Shown here in pieces: positions 49,201-61,479 of a stretch of 64,000 nt of DNA. The DNA is from Caenorhabditis elegans (taxonomy: Eukaryota; Nematoda; Chromadorea; Rhabditida; Rhabditidae). The position numbers were made by a program, and so were the translations under genes. Location: the NCBI RefSeq assembly GCF_000002985.6, contig NC_003282.8:3596001-3660000 (forward strand), written 5' to 3'. How positions within the stretch are numbered: position 1 is the first letter of the stretch; each line of letters starts with the position of its first letter. Below the pieces are notes generated by a model. The model searched no databases. It had not been told where the DNA came from and saw only the letters and a list, made by a program, of their open reading frames with translations.

Positions 49201-49581
49201 ATTAGGTACGACTACTACTATATAAGATCGCGAAAAAATAAATATCAGATACTACAAAAAAAAAACTAGATCCATGTCAAAACAAGTTGCGTTACAAAAT
49301 ACATTCACACAGGTTTGGAGGAAGAAATTGATATGCGGTATTTGACACGGAAAAGCTAGTGGGCAAAAAAACTAAATAGGAAAAAATATGAGAAAAATAA
49401 TACAAAAAACCCGTAAAATTGTGCAAAAATTTCAATACCCGGAGCAGGGGAAGAACACATGGTTGAAGGGTGGGAAAATATGGATGGCTGGCAAGTCATG
49501 GGAACATAGAAAAAAAAGTTAAGAGAAAAAAGTGAATATAGTATTGTCAAACAAAGAAAGAAAATAGATTAAAATATGGTT
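46282..49581. other. gene-free stretch rich in decayed repeats
   Basis: There is no exon with splice support. 47740-49100 is a decayed tandem repeat (listed separately). 48140-48500 adds TTGCCGAGCTCGGCAAATT words. AT-rich elsewhere. 49150-49581 is the 3' flank of the PP1 regulatory gene. Confidence 0.65.
47740..49100 (+). repeat. decayed tandem repeat with TGTCGATGCACCATG core
   Basis: The core GATGCACCA(T/A) occurs at 47786, 47978, 48104, 48571, 48741, 48920 and (weaker) 49051. Each is preceded by a GAGATAT(A/G)AGCTGT-type block and mostly followed by TTTTGCAGCTCAACTT-like sequence. Spacing of 125-190 bp suggests a satellite-like unit that has diverged. Confidence 0.8.
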
Positions 49582-52500
49582 TCAGTGAAAATGTGCTCCA
49601 CGGCGTGGAGCCGAGGACACGTAGGGCGTCTCCTCGTCAGACTCCTCTAGCGCACGGCCCCAGCGGCGTTGTTGCTGGCGGCGAGTGCTGCCACGTGGAG
49701 CATCTGGAAGGCCGGTTGAGGCTCCATAGCAGCGAGTAAATGGAGAGCTTGGGCCTTTCGTGGAGACGTTCACAATGTAGTTGTCGCCGCCGTTGTTGTC
49801 CCAGAATTCGGCGCCGGCCACTTGGTATTGCACACAGAATTCGCATTTGCCTTCCTGAAAAAAAACGAGAAAAATTAGGAAGAGAGCTACAGTAACCTGT
49901 AAGTTTTGTCTACAGTAATCCTAGAACCCTAGAGGGATATATACAGTAACATACAGTAATCTCAGTACAATCGATGTAGTTGACATTGGAACTGTAGCAA
50001 GGTATAGTTAGCTACCGTACCCTGAGAGATACAGTAACCCTAAAAGCTACAGTAATCTTGAAGGTTCCTTGGAAGCAACAGTAACTCTAATGCCATAAAC
50101 TACAGGAACCCTTGTAATTTCAAAAACTACAGTAACCAATTTCGATGTAAGCTACCGTAGAACCTAAAAGTACGGTAGTTTTCAAATCTACGGTAACTCT
50201 ACTTTCCACTACAGTAATTCTTATTTCGACTACAGTAATCCTAACTTTCACTAGAGCAGCCCTACTTTCAACTACAATGATCCTTAATTACAGTAACCTT
50301 CAAGGTCCCACAAAAATCAGCAACATTTGCTGCAATACCTTGTTCAGCTGTAAGCCGCAGTCACTCTGTTTTGTACTACAGTAACCCATTTTCAAAATAA
50401 AAAAAAAACTAACCGAAAGTTTGACCGGAATTGCGATTGTAAAATTGAACGCATCAATGTCCTCAGTGTCAAACAGCCGATGGCTATAACTGGCGACAAT
50501 CTCGTCCTGAGTCGCCCATCCGTCAATGGTATACCGTACCACTACCACCTTATCAAACGCGACATTCAACAAGTTGACCTGTCCGACGATGCTGCTGCCG
50601 GATGCTCGAAGAGCCGCCACACACACTCTCGAATCCCGAGTCTTCACTTGATACTCCTGTTCGGAACGGTAGGGGAAGTTGTGGAGCACGAGACGGGGGG
50701 CCGGTTGATTGATGAGCTGTTTCGGGAAGTGTGGCAATTGTGGTGGTGGTGTAGACGAGGATGGTGTCGAGAAGTGGATGTTGAACTTTTGGAGGTGAAG
50801 ATCTTCCTTGACAAAATATTGAAGATTCTCAAGGTCCAGGCCCAGCGAGTCGGCGAAGCGGACTCTCTTCACACTCTGCTTGGAGCGGCTGCGGCGGAGA
50901 GCTGATGGGAGGGTTTTCGAGCGGGTGCTGAAAAATCGATATATTGATTATTTTTCCAAAGAAGTGGCTGAAATCTAAAATAGTTTGGCGAAAGTTGGCG
51001 ATGTTTTATAGAAACTTGTCAAAACTTTGTCGAAAGCTTGTCGAAACTTCTAAAAATTTTAACGCTTGAAGAAAATTGTGGAAATATATCGGAAATGGCA
51101 AGTATACGGAGCCAATGGTTTGGCAAATTTTGCCAGAAGTCTGGCAAAAGATACCAAGAGTTTCTCGAATTTTTGTCAAAAGTCTCACGAAAGTTGTCAA
51201 AGGCTTGTCGTAGTTAGTGAAAAGTCTAGCAAAAGTTACCAACAGTAAGTCAACAGTTGTCAAAAGTTCGGTGAAAGTTGTCGACATTTAGCCAATCTTT
51301 GTCAGAAGTCCGGCGCAAGTTATCAAATTTTAAACACTGAAGCAAATGCCAAGTATTGGCAAATTTAACCAAACTTTTGTAACCAAAACTCTGGTGAAAA
51401 TTACCGCCAGCTTGTCGAACTTTAGGAAAAGTCTGGCGAAACTTAGAAAATTTCAAAAAGCTAACCATCTCAACGCAGGGAGCACATCTTCCTCTTCGTC
51501 ATCATCACTAGGCACCCATAGTGGTCCAGTACTAGCAGGTCTATAGAATAGTACTTTCGTCTTCATTAAAGGAGCTTCATGACCACCCAGCCGGGGGCTC
51601 TTTTATAAATTTTTCTAACCACGTGGGGGGCTACTCTTGAAGGTTCGCGAAAGTTGAATGTACTATGACATAGAAAAACGGGGTGGGAGAAGTGATAGGG
51701 AAGGATGTAGATAAGAGAGACCGCAGACAGGTCAATTTGAAACGTTTTTGCATGTCTCACGTATCTCCACGGATAGGTGGGGCTTTCCAGGGGGGTTTGG
51801 GACCACTTGTTGATTATTATGATGCCAATTGACGTCACTTGTTTATCAACTTTTAAAGTGTTTGGTCACTGCTTTCAGATAGGTTTTGAGCGATTTTCTC
51901 AAGATTAGGAACAAAACCCACAAATCAGATGATTTCCGTAGTACAATAGGCTGGGCATTTTCTATCAATTGGCACGGAGGCAAAAGTGGTTGACCTTGAA
52001 CTTTTGACAAGCTTTTACCCACTGAAAACGGTCGTCTTAAAGATTTTTTCATGTGGCCCTAACTTTGACGGTAACTTTCTCCGGACTGTTGCCAAAATTG
52101 AACAAGCTGTGGACAACTTTCGCCAAACTTTCGACAAAGTTTGCTACACTGTCGGCAAATTTCATCAGACTTTTGGCATTTTTCAGTCAATTTTTGGAAA
52201 ATTTCGCCAGGGTCCACAATGATTGCTAGACTTTTCACAAAGCTCGATAACTTGCTGACAACTTTCTTCATACTTTTGACAAGGTTCGTCAGAGGGGCGA
52301 CAACATTCTACAGACTTTTGAGCGGCCCACATGGTGCATCGACCTCCTTTGGCGGCTCATATCTCTCTTAATTTTGATTTAATCGAAAATATATCAACTA
52401 ACGAAACATTTCTCACATTTTTACTCTAAATTTGCAATTGAAATCTTTTTGATATCTCAAACCCCCGCCGAGATACACCTCACAAACTCACAGTCTCTCT

Positions 52501-52661
52501 GCAAACGAGGCGTCCGACGAGATGCTGTCATCGGATGAGAATCCGGAATCCGGCGAATTGGGCTCGGAGCAGCACGAGTCGTTGAAGTAGGATCCTGAGG
52601 GTTCAACAAGCAGAAGCTTCATGTTTCGGGATGGTGCGTAGGATTGCTCGAAGCTGAGCAT
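49582..52661 (-). CDS. glycogen-targeting regulatory subunit of protein phosphatase 1 (PPP1R3-like, CBM21)
   Basis: Brings PP1 to glycogen, favouring glycogen synthase activation. Exons 52492-52661 (from the ATG), 51466-51540, 50414-50927 and 49582-49854 give 344 codons, 343 aa, all in phase. The Ser/Asp-rich N-terminus (SPDSGFSSDDSISSD) is followed by a basic Arg/Ser run and the PP1-docking RVxF motif in KRVRFADSLG, as in R3 subunits. The CBM21 carbohydrate-binding domain spans about residues 155-290: LHNFPYRSE, GQVNLLNVAFDKVVVVRYT, WATQDE, DAFNFTIAIPV, FCVQYQVAGAEFWDNNGGDNY. The WDNN..NY signature is diagnostic. The first exon is open upstream of the ATG to an ATTTTCCAG acceptor at 52685, so either the ATG at 52659-52661 follows a leader splice or longer isoforms exist. 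The C-terminal tail after the CBM is Arg/Ser/Glu-rich. Confidence 0.93.
49880..50300 (+). repeat. CTACAGTAACCC tandem repeat in PP1-subunit intron
   Basis: About 20 degenerate copies of CTACAGTAA(C/T)CCT occupy almost the entire last intron. Confidence 0.9.
50940..51450 (+). repeat. GTCGAAAGTTGGCAAAAG degenerate repeat
   Basis: Words GGCGAAAGTTG, GTCAAAAGT and GTCTGGCAAAAG recur every 15-30 bp. The intron 52000-52330 carries the reverse complement (CAACTTTCGCCAAACTTTCG), so pairing across exon 51466-51540 is possible. Confidence 0.65.
52000..52340 (-). repeat. inverted partner of the 50940-51450 repeat
   Basis: CAACTTTCGCCAAACTTTCG, CTTTTGACAAGG and CAGACTTTTG words are in the opposite sense to 50940-51450. 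It ends in CATGGTGCATCGAC (52330-52343), a reverse copy of the 47740-49100 core. Confidence 0.6.
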
Positions 52662-54459
52662 TGGAGCTGCTGGGAGAAGAAAGTCTGGAAAATTGGTCTT
52701 CCGTGAAATTGTTTTCGAAGAGTAAATAAAGATTAATGGAGAGAAAACGGAAAACTATATCTTAGTCTTAAAAGAATAAAAGAAAAATTGAAAAGAAAAT
52801 CGAAGAGAGGAGAAGAGGAGAGAAAAAAGAAGACAGAAAAAAAATATTGAGGGAAGTCCCTACAGTACCCGCAGCGCCTCCCCGTGTCACTGCTTCTAAA
52901 GAAGAGGAAAAGAATAAAGAGAAGAAGAACAACCATCACCACATCTTCCTAGTGATGATAAGGAGACCACTGACAAACATCGGTGGGGGCGGGCAGGAGG
53001 ACGGGTGCACCCGCCCGGGAGGACGCCGCAACCAAAAATGAGTTGTTGTTGCCTATCATCATCACCTGCAACACCAGCGACCACGTTTTGCGCGCCGCTA
53101 GACGATTAAAGGTTGTTTTAGGGGGCGGGCACTTGGGTAGATCATTTTTGCCTCCTTCTGTTTACGGTTTTTCCCGGGGAGGCGGAGAGCGCGCGAGAGA
53201 GCACGTTGAGGAGGGAGGGCGCGCGGGGAGAGGGGGAGGTGTGCATCAAAGTATTAGGTCTGGAAATATGTCGTAGACTGAAAGATTGAAAATATGAAGT
53301 GAAAATCGGAATTTGAAACCGAAATTTTTAGGGTGTAGGAAAAAAAATAGAAAAAAAGTTTTATTTTGAATAATGTTTAAATTTAGAGATCATTTTCTAG
53401 CTGGGTAAAACAAAGTTTAAGCTGACAATTCTGGAAAAAAAATTTTTTTTTAATTTGAGACTGTTTTTTGATTTTTTTCGAACAATAAAACAAATTTTAA
53501 TTTTGAAATATTTTATGTTGATTTTTTATTAAAATTTAGTTTTCAACAGTGAAAATTGAGAAAAAAGTTTAAATTTCTCAGAAAAAACAAGTTAAATTTG
53601 AACTTTTCTGGAAAAAAAGTGAAACAAAGTTTCAAAATTGTTTCGATTTTTTCCAAATTTTCACAAATTCTGAAAATTCATAAATTGTACAATTTGCAAA
53701 TATTTATGCACATTTTCATTATTAAAAACTTATTTAAAAGCTATCTAATTTTCAAAAAAAATCCCATAAATTCCCGCCGATATCTCCTAAAATCGGTGTT
53801 CTTTCAAGTTCACAGTGATAGAGAATTCTTTTATGGGATTTCTTTTCGGAATAAAAATAATGTTTACCATTAGAATTTTGCATGGAAATTGATGGAAAAT
53901 GGCAAATTAATGGGAATGTCAAGGCCGGAAATTCGAGTTTATATCAGAGGGGAGATTAGACATAAAATCGTGGAAAATCGCCTGGCAGCTTAATCTTCAG
54001 TTTAAGAGCGTAAGTAACTTGGTTCCTAGAAATAATACAAAAAAGTTTTCAACTACAAAATTGGAGAAAATTTGATTTTAAACATTTTCACAGTTGGCAA
54101 CTTTTTGATAATTTACACGCGAACAGAGTTGTGCTACCTTAAGCACCTCGTGACCCTAAAAATTCTGCAAACTCAACTAGTATTCCTATAACCTTGTTAT
54201 TTACCTAATCACACCACGTGTTCTTGGTCAGACCATATAAAAAATTTGCTGAATAGCCAAAATATTTAGGCCAAATGGGTAATAAACAGGAAGACGGTCA
54301 CAATTTGGTGTCATAATGATGATTGAAGGCTAACTAAGAAGTTAGGGGAGGTTCAAAAAAATTTTAATTTTCAAAATGTAGTTTATAAAATTTGCAACAT
54401 TTTGTCAGTTGACAACTTTTTCTATCTACAACCACTGCAGATATACAAGCGTTGAAAGC

Positions 54460-54560
54460 TGGAAAGAAAAGAGTGTGGAGAGGGAAGAGACGCAGGCGAG
54501 TCTCTGCGTCTCCCCTCCCCACACACTCTTTGAGTTTTAAGCTTTAAATGCGTGTATCTC
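54460..54560. repeat. CTGCGTCTC hairpin
   Basis: GAGTGTGGAGAGGGAAGAGACGCAGG faces CTGCGTCTCCCCTCCCCACACACTC across a 5-8 nt loop; both arms are purine/pyrimidine tracts ending in the motif. Confidence 0.85.
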
Positions 54561-55209
54561 TAGAACGGGAAAAGATAGAAAAGTGGGGTAAAAAGCAAAA
54601 TTGATCAAAATTTTATTTTCCTTTTGAAAATCAAATAAAATTATTATTTCAATGCTACATTTTTTAAAAAGAATTTTAATAAAATGAGAAGGGATAAATG
54701 CTATCAAGAAAAAAAAAATAATCTACTAACAAAATATAGCCGGAACAGTAGAAGCCAAATCCTATTTGACTATAAAAATTATTAACTAACAGAATGTAGA
54801 TTCTTAATTTTAAGTCTTAAGTTGAATTTTGGTTCAAAAAGAAAAATTATGAACAAAAACCCAAAAGTTTACACAAAAATGATACCCCACAGAAACCAAT
54901 ATTTCTGGCGGGGGTCATCACAACGGACCACGTCATGTGTGCACCGGACTGCAGAGGTCCTCATAAACTATAGGAATTATGGATTATTTGGGAGAGGTGG
55001 CGGGGTGTATGAGGGGAGAAAGGAAAATATATGTATGGTAGAAGAAAGACAAGATTAGAATCGGATAGGTCTGGCGGAATGAATATGTATGTTGCAATTT
55101 ATACACTCCCGATTATTTATTATGGATTGGAAATTTTGTATAACACATTCCAATTTAGAAAATTGAGTAATGCAAGAGTGAAACTGGGTAAGGAAAAGTT
55201 GTCAACAAA

Positions 55210-56230
55210 CAAACTATAAACTCCCGTAAACCTACACCAGATTCCCGTAACTTGGCTTCCGTAAATCCACAAAAGTCTCCGTAAATCTTTAAGTTTCTGT
55301 GAATCCACATTAGGCTCCCGTAAATCTACATTAGGTTCCCGTAAATCTTCATCATGTTCCTGTGAATTCACAATAAACCCCCGTAAATTTACATTACGTT
55401 CCCGTAAATTCATAGTAAATTTCTGCAATACTATATTAAGTTCCTGTGGATTTACGGGAGCTTTTGTTTTTTTTTACTTCTTTACGTGCCAAATTGAAAA
55501 ATTAGATTTGTATGTTGTAGGTATATTGCGTAGACAATGGGGCTTACACATGTTTTGTTTGATTTTCAATTAGAATAGAAATTGACAGACTGGGAAAAGT
55601 GAAAATGATAATAATTTTTAAAAATCAGTAGTACAATGGAAAGTGTGGCCTGTTGAAAAATTCAGAAAATTTTAAATTTGTACTTGAAAAAATTGTTTCT
55701 CGGGGGTTTACGGTAGTATAATATATATTTTCAAAAATATAATGTTGATTTAGCCTGTTGTAGACTTACGGGGTCCCAATGTACATTTACATAGGCCTAG
55801 GGTGGATTTACGGATACTTATTGTAGAATTACGGGAGCCTAATTTAAATTTACTGGTGTAGATTGAAGCATACTGTAGATTAACGAAAACCTGGTGTACA
55901 TTTATAGGCATAAATTCTGGATTTACGGGAAGCTACTCTGAATTTATGCGAATCCGGTGAAAATTTACGGAAGTCGGTTGTCAATTTTCAGAATCCAAAG
56001 TAGATTTACGAAAGCTATATTTACAGGAGTATGTTGTAGATTTATGGGAACCTGCTGTAGATTTATAAAAACCTGGTGTGCATTTACGGGCATATATTGT
56101 GAACTAATGGGAACCTAATCCGGATTTAAGCAAATCTGGTGTAGATTTACGGGGGCCTACTATACATTTACAGAAGTATATTGTAGATATACGGGAATCT
56201 TGTGTAGATTTTCGTGAATAGTGAGTTGTG
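55210..56230. repeat. minisatellite CCCGTAAATCTACA (left half) and inverse (right half)
   Basis: 55210-55450 carries units such as CCCGTAAATCTACATTAGGTT. 55700-56215 carries the reverse complement (GTAGATTTACGGGAGCCT). Units are about 27-35 bp. Confidence 0.9.
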
Positions 56231-56719
56231 ATCCAACAACTTTCAATTTTCAAAAAATCGGGCGTCAAAGTACTCAAGCACCTGCAAATAGAAAAACCCA
56301 GCTGACGCTTAATACTCCCCGTCATCAGAGAGCAAATTGCATCAGATACAGTAAGGAGGGGTACACATGTGGATCTCACATGTGAAAAGTTCAGCAGATT
56401 CATGTGAATTATGTGTTTTTTTTTGTTGCGGTTTCAGTTTTTCTTTCAGCGCGCGCGCCCGAAATAAATGTGATGCGACACACAGCGGGCCGACAAAGGG
56501 AGAAAGCCCCCGGCCGGCGTAATTGGATGAAATTAGTGGTGATATGGAAGGATTGAGATGGGAGATTATATGATTAATGTTGTTAAACACAAACACTTGC
56601 TGGTGAGGATGGTATGATTTTGGGGGAGAGAGAGAAAATCGGATTTTTGGAAGGATGATGTAGGATGACGGAGTGATAACAGTGATACGGTACTTGTTTT
56701 GGTTTGGAAATTGTTGGGT

Positions 56720-56970
56720 TAGTGTGGATTTACGGGAGGCATTGTGTAGATTTACGGAAGCCTAGTGTAGAATTACGGGAGCATAGTGTATATTTACGGG
56801 AGTCTATTGTAGAATTACGGGAGCATAGTGTAGATTTATGCGAGTATATTGTAGATTTACGGGAGCATAGTGTAGATCTACGGGAGGCTATTGTAGATTT
56901 ACGGGAGGTATTGTGTAGATTTACGAGAGTCTATTGTAGATTTACGGGAGCCTTGTGTAGATTAACAAGT
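56720..56970 (+). repeat. minisatellite GTGTAGATTTACGGGAGC
   Basis: About nine units of roughly 27 bp lie head to tail. They encode a spurious VDLRE-type repeat peptide. Confidence 0.93.
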
Positions 56971-57119
56971 TTTGAGAGCAGTTGCCACCAGTTGATATTG
57001 GAACAGCTGGTTCGTGGGCGGCGCCTACCTAGGAAATTCTGGAAAACAAGAAGAAGATCAGAGATCTTTGACTATAAATCTTGAATTCTGGAACAAAAAT
57101 CACTTTTGTAAATTGACAT

Positions 57120-57330
57120 TAGCAGCTACACTAGCTCCCGTAAATCCATACAAGGGATCCGTAAATCCACAATAAGCTTCCGTAAATCCACAAAACTTCC
57201 CGTAAATCCACACGAAACTTCCGTAAATTCACAAAAGTTCCCGTAAATCCACAAAAGCTCCCGTAAATCTTTAAAGAGCTCCCCGTAAATTTACACTAGG
57301 TCCCGTAAATCTACACGCGCGTCCGTGAAC
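57120..57330 (-). repeat. inverse cluster of the GTAGATTTACGGGAGC minisatellite
   Basis: CTCCCGTAAATCCACAA-type units lie in the opposite orientation to 56720-56970, 150 bp away. Confidence 0.9.
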
Positions 57331-57504
57331 CGCTACAAAATCTTCTGTGCAACATTGTCCCCGGCCAACCGGTTTTTGACCGAAAAAAGTTCATAAAATG
57401 ATCAGATCATTAACATTTCCTCAATCTTTTGAAGATAACAAAAGAAACTGTAGAAAAAGATCGCGGCGGAACCTCAAAAAACGATCAATATCTGGTGGCA
57501 CGTT

Positions 57505-57512
57505 TCACGTGA
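57505..57512. promoter_or_regulatory. TCACGTGA E-box/M-box
   Basis: Palindromic bHLH-type site. Further copies upstream are TCACGTGA at 58412-58419 and CACGTG at 58392-58397. Confidence 0.35.
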
Positions 57513-57599
57513 ACCACGGGGTACTGTAGTTGTTGAGGAAATCGGGAGTGGGTAATAAAAACCGACAGGGCACGAAGAGACGAGGGTCACTATCAAAAC

Positions 57600-57715
57600 A
57601 TTGTCTATTTTCCCCACACTCCAAACTGTTTGCAAAATGATAAGCGAAATAGTGTATGAGAGGCAGGAGACGCAGGCAGTCTGTCTGCGTCTCCTCACTA
57701 CGCACACTCTCTCGT
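57600..57715. repeat. second CTGCGTCTC hairpin
   Basis: GAGAGGCAGGAGACGCAGGC faces CTGTCTGCGTCTCCTCACTAC; similar to the hairpin at 54460. Confidence 0.8.
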
Positions 57716-57849
57716 GCGATGTCCATTTGTCTTATTCAATTGTGTTATTCACACGCCATTTGTTGATAGAAGAAGTGAGATGATATGGCGATGAAGTGTA
57801 GAAAAACTTGTGTTTTTAGGAGATACTGGGGGAGAGAGATTTACAAGGT

Positions 57850-58080
57850 AATCTCGTAAATCTACATGAAGCTTACCTTAAGTTTACGCAAGCTTCCCGT
57901 AAATGTACATTCCTTGTGAATCTACACAAGCAGCCCTGTAAACTTATATAAGATCTCGTAAATCTACACAAAGCCTTGATTAAACCTACACTAGCTCTTC
58001 GTAAATCTACACAAGTTTGCAGTAAATTTACACCTGATGCTCGTAACTTCCCACGAGCTTTCCCTAAATTCATAAAACAT
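57850..58080 (-). repeat. further inverse minisatellite cluster
   Basis: Degenerate CTCGTAAATCTACACAAG(C/G) units, same orientation as 57120-57330. Confidence 0.85.
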
Positions 58081-59467
58081 TTTTTAGCAACCGACAAATC
58101 CCGGGTCACCAAATTTTTTTGACAAAAGAAGCGGCAGCCGAGTTTTATAGGCTCATAAAAATAGACTGTAGATATCTTAATTTTGTAAGATTTCTGATCT
58201 TCAAAACTGCAAAGAAACTGCAAAACCTTTCCCAAAAAACTTTACAAACAAACAGCTGGCGCCAGTGAAGACAAAAAATCAAAAGTATTTGGGTATCAGA
58301 AGCGTTTAAACAAAGAGACAAATCGCAAGAAAAGCGACAAACAACGCTTGTGGAAAATTCGAGAGAAGCCCCCCGTTTCTCCCGCCGGGTGCACGTGAAC
58401 CCCCGGGCGATTCACGTGAATTTAGCCCCCTTGTAACAGGCTGGGAAAGCTGCTGGGGAGAACCCGTAGGGGCACATGGTGTGATGATTGCAGAATTGAG
58501 TGGGGCTATCCGTGTTAACCTTTATCAATTGAGCACATAGTACTCAAGTTTTGGAAAAAAATGGGGAGACCCGGTGCCCCACAAAAATTTGAATTTTCGG
58601 GAAAAAATCAAAACATTTCGGAATTTTTTTTAAAAATCGATTTTTTCCAAACAAAATGTATTTTTTAAAGACAAAAATTACAGAAAAATGTTAAAAAATG
58701 GTTAATGGGTGGCTTGTCAGAATATTTTTTATAATTTCAATGTCCTAATTCCTGGAAACTTCAGCTAAAAATTTTTGGAAACCCCAAAAATAAAAAAAAA
58801 CGTGCCAAAATCCAAAAAGAACACAAAAAACTAAGCCTCGTGACCCTTTTTTTCTCAAAAAAGAGCACAAACTATACATATCCAAAAAAATGATGGAAAA
58901 AGAGCTCCTAATCCAATCAGTGAGCAACATTCTATTTTCACAAAAAGTTCTTTGTGGGGGCTGAGCTCGCGGAGCCGCCAGAGCTAGTGGGGTGATAGAT
59001 GTGGGGGACAACTGTTCACGAATGGACCAGAGGTGGACACGGAGCAATGAGCACCCAATTGTGCTCTGCGAGCAACTTTTGCAAAAAATCGCGTTCTGTT
59101 TGTTGAGGACTTGTGGCAGTTCCTCAGAAAATGCCACAAGTTTTGAGGAAAAAAATTTCAATTTTTTAGGAAAAATTGCAAAGTTTTGAAGAGTTCCTGT
59201 TTCCATGGAACGTGTGAAAAAATTGTTGGCATAGATTTTTTGAACAGTTGTGAAAAATTTTGGGGACAGGTGGTAGAAAATTAGAGTTAATATATAAAAA
59301 GTTAAAGCAAGTTAGAAGAAAGTTTGAAGAAAGTTGAAAAAAGTCAGGAAGAAACTCGTAAAAATTGAAGAAAATAGGGGAAGTTGGCAGGAAGTTAGCA
59401 GAAAGTTGGAAAAAGCCTGTGGACGATTTGAAAAAAAAGCAGAAGAATTAGAGGAATAAATTATACA

Positions 59468-59649
59468 CGTGGTGCCAGGCTGTCCCATCACGGTTTAATC
59501 TACAAAAAATGCGGGAGTTTTTTGCCTAAAAATATGTGATGTCAGCACGTTCTTAACCATACGAAATCAGGTGAGAACCCTGTGTCTCAACTCCCGCATT
59601 TTTTTAGATCTACGTATATCAAGCCGAAATGAGACACTCTGAAACCACG
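59468..59649. mobile_element. MITE-like palindromic element
   Basis: The ends CGTGGTGCCAGGCTGTCCCAT and ATGAGACACTCTGAAACCACG are imperfect inverted repeats. Inside, AATGCGGGAGTT and AACTCCCGCATT form a second inverted pair around CTTAACCATACGAAATCAG. It looks like a common C. elegans non-autonomous element. Confidence 0.88.
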
Positions 59650-60687
59650 CGAATTATGTTTAAAAATATGGTAAAAAGGACGAGCTGTTACTTATAGAAG
59701 CGTTATTTATATAGAAAAAAACAGCTCCCGCGAAACCGGCTGCAAATATTTTTTCTACAGATATTTTCAGTCAATTCCAGACTAATCGAACAATAAACCT
59801 GTGGTGAATGATATCACATCGAACTTTCCAGCAGAAAAATAAGTATATGTTTTTGAAAAAGATCACAGGAAGATCACATGAACCATCTTGGAGTAAACAC
59901 TGATCCGTAATCATTTAAAAACCCCGCAAATGGGTTGTAAATCTTGGCAGTTGGTGGGCAAATTTTCTCTTCTCAAAATTTTTTACCAAAGGACATTGTG
60001 AACTTTTGATCGTCCGATCACGTTATTTTCACGAAAATTTGCTAAGATCTTGATATCTTTCAACTGTCAGAGAAATGTCTCATTTTCAAAGAGCTCCCAA
60101 TGTCAGCTGCCAGTACTTTAGCTCTTTTTCTTGACAACTGCTTCTTTTTTTGTTATTTTTGGGATTTTTCTCGGGTTTGTAGTTTTCTCCGAGGTCGTGG
60201 TGTACCTGGAAAGCTTACAACGGGACCAGGAAGATTTTTGCTTCGACTTTTTCAAAAACGTCGGCTTGACTATCTTTTACGGGGACTGAAATCCTTTTTA
60301 AATGTTGCCTGATTAACCGGCCTGCAAGGTGACGGCCGCCATTTAGCAAGTCGCCATTTTTGCATTTTACCAGTATTTTGCTGGTTGCTAGGTAGTACTG
60401 TATTTTTAGCACCCGAAATATGTCAGCTGCAGAACTATGAGAGCCTGGGAACTATATGAGCGAGGTAGAATCCATATTTTGTCGGATGCCAGCATGAAAA
60501 CCTCTAAAATGACACAGCCGACATCTCAGGGCCGTTTTTTAGAATCAAATTCTGTGAGCCCAGCATATGTCGGCTGCCAGATGAATTTACTTTGTTTAGG
60601 TTATCCAGGCTAGTAGCGGACATCTGACGGGCTCTGCAACTTTTTTCCCCAATTTCCTTGGGCTGTCTACTAACCTACTTCATAAGC

Positions 60688-60825
60688 TCAGCCTAAGCAT
60701 AAACCTAAGCGTAAATCTAGGCTTAGGATAAGCCTAAGCCTACGCCTAAGCCTAAGCCTAAACCGAAACCTAAGAATGCCTAAGCCTAAGCATGAGCCTA
60801 AACCTAAGTCTAAGCTGAAGTTAGA
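60688..60825 (-). repeat. interstitial telomere-like array (GCCTAA orientation)
   Basis: About 140 bp of CCTAAGCCTAAG(C/T) units with ACC/GCA variants, the reverse orientation to the arrays at 12660-32216. Confidence 0.93.
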
Positions 60826-61479
60826 AACTGCCGACATCTCGCTGTTTGAAACTTGAGCAGCCGACATTCTACGGGTTAGGCTTCACTGTGAATTTAGCCG
60901 ATCACAAAGTGTTCAGTAATCAACCCCAACAAATATTGTTTTTCGTAGATCTTTAAGGTCATCCTGCACTCGCCAGCAAAGCCTTTATCAGTTCCGATCA
61001 CTCATCAAACTGTTTTTGTTCTTCACCACCTGGTCATTGGTGCACAGAGTACTGTACAATGCTATCAATGATCTTCAAATAGTGATCGTATCAATCAAAA
61101 CAACCACTTTTTCCTCTATAGAAAATTGAGAAGAAGAAGCAAACACACAAATGGAACCAACTGACTTGTTTGTACGCCAACAGCAGCCGCCGAATCGCTG
61201 AAGCTCAGAGATTGCCGGGAAAATAATCGAAAACAGATGGAGAACCTTGGTGGTAGATCAAGGGAAAAATGGGAGACCAAGGTGAAACATCAGATTTTTG
61301 TTTTTATGGGGTGCAAGTTTGTTTACACTGAGTGGTTTTTGCACGGAAAAGAAACGAGAAGATACGATTTATTTTTATTTTAGGGGTTTGAAAAATTGTA
61401 ATACCTTTGCAGAGCTGTTGGGAAATTCTTTTCTTTTCTGCAGAGAAAATTCGTTCAAAAATTAGGATTTTTTGCAATT

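Noticed and set aside
53160..53175. TTCCCGGGGA as a third COE site
   Set aside because: It does not match TCCCNNGGGA and lies far from the cholinergic genes.
56704..57084. 126-codon ORF with VDLRE repeats
   Set aside because: It is produced by the 27-bp minisatellite; unit length is a multiple of three so all frames stay open.
60100..60312. 70-codon plus-strand ORF
   Set aside because: It lies among GTCGGCTGCC(A/G) repeated words; no coding signature or splice sites.
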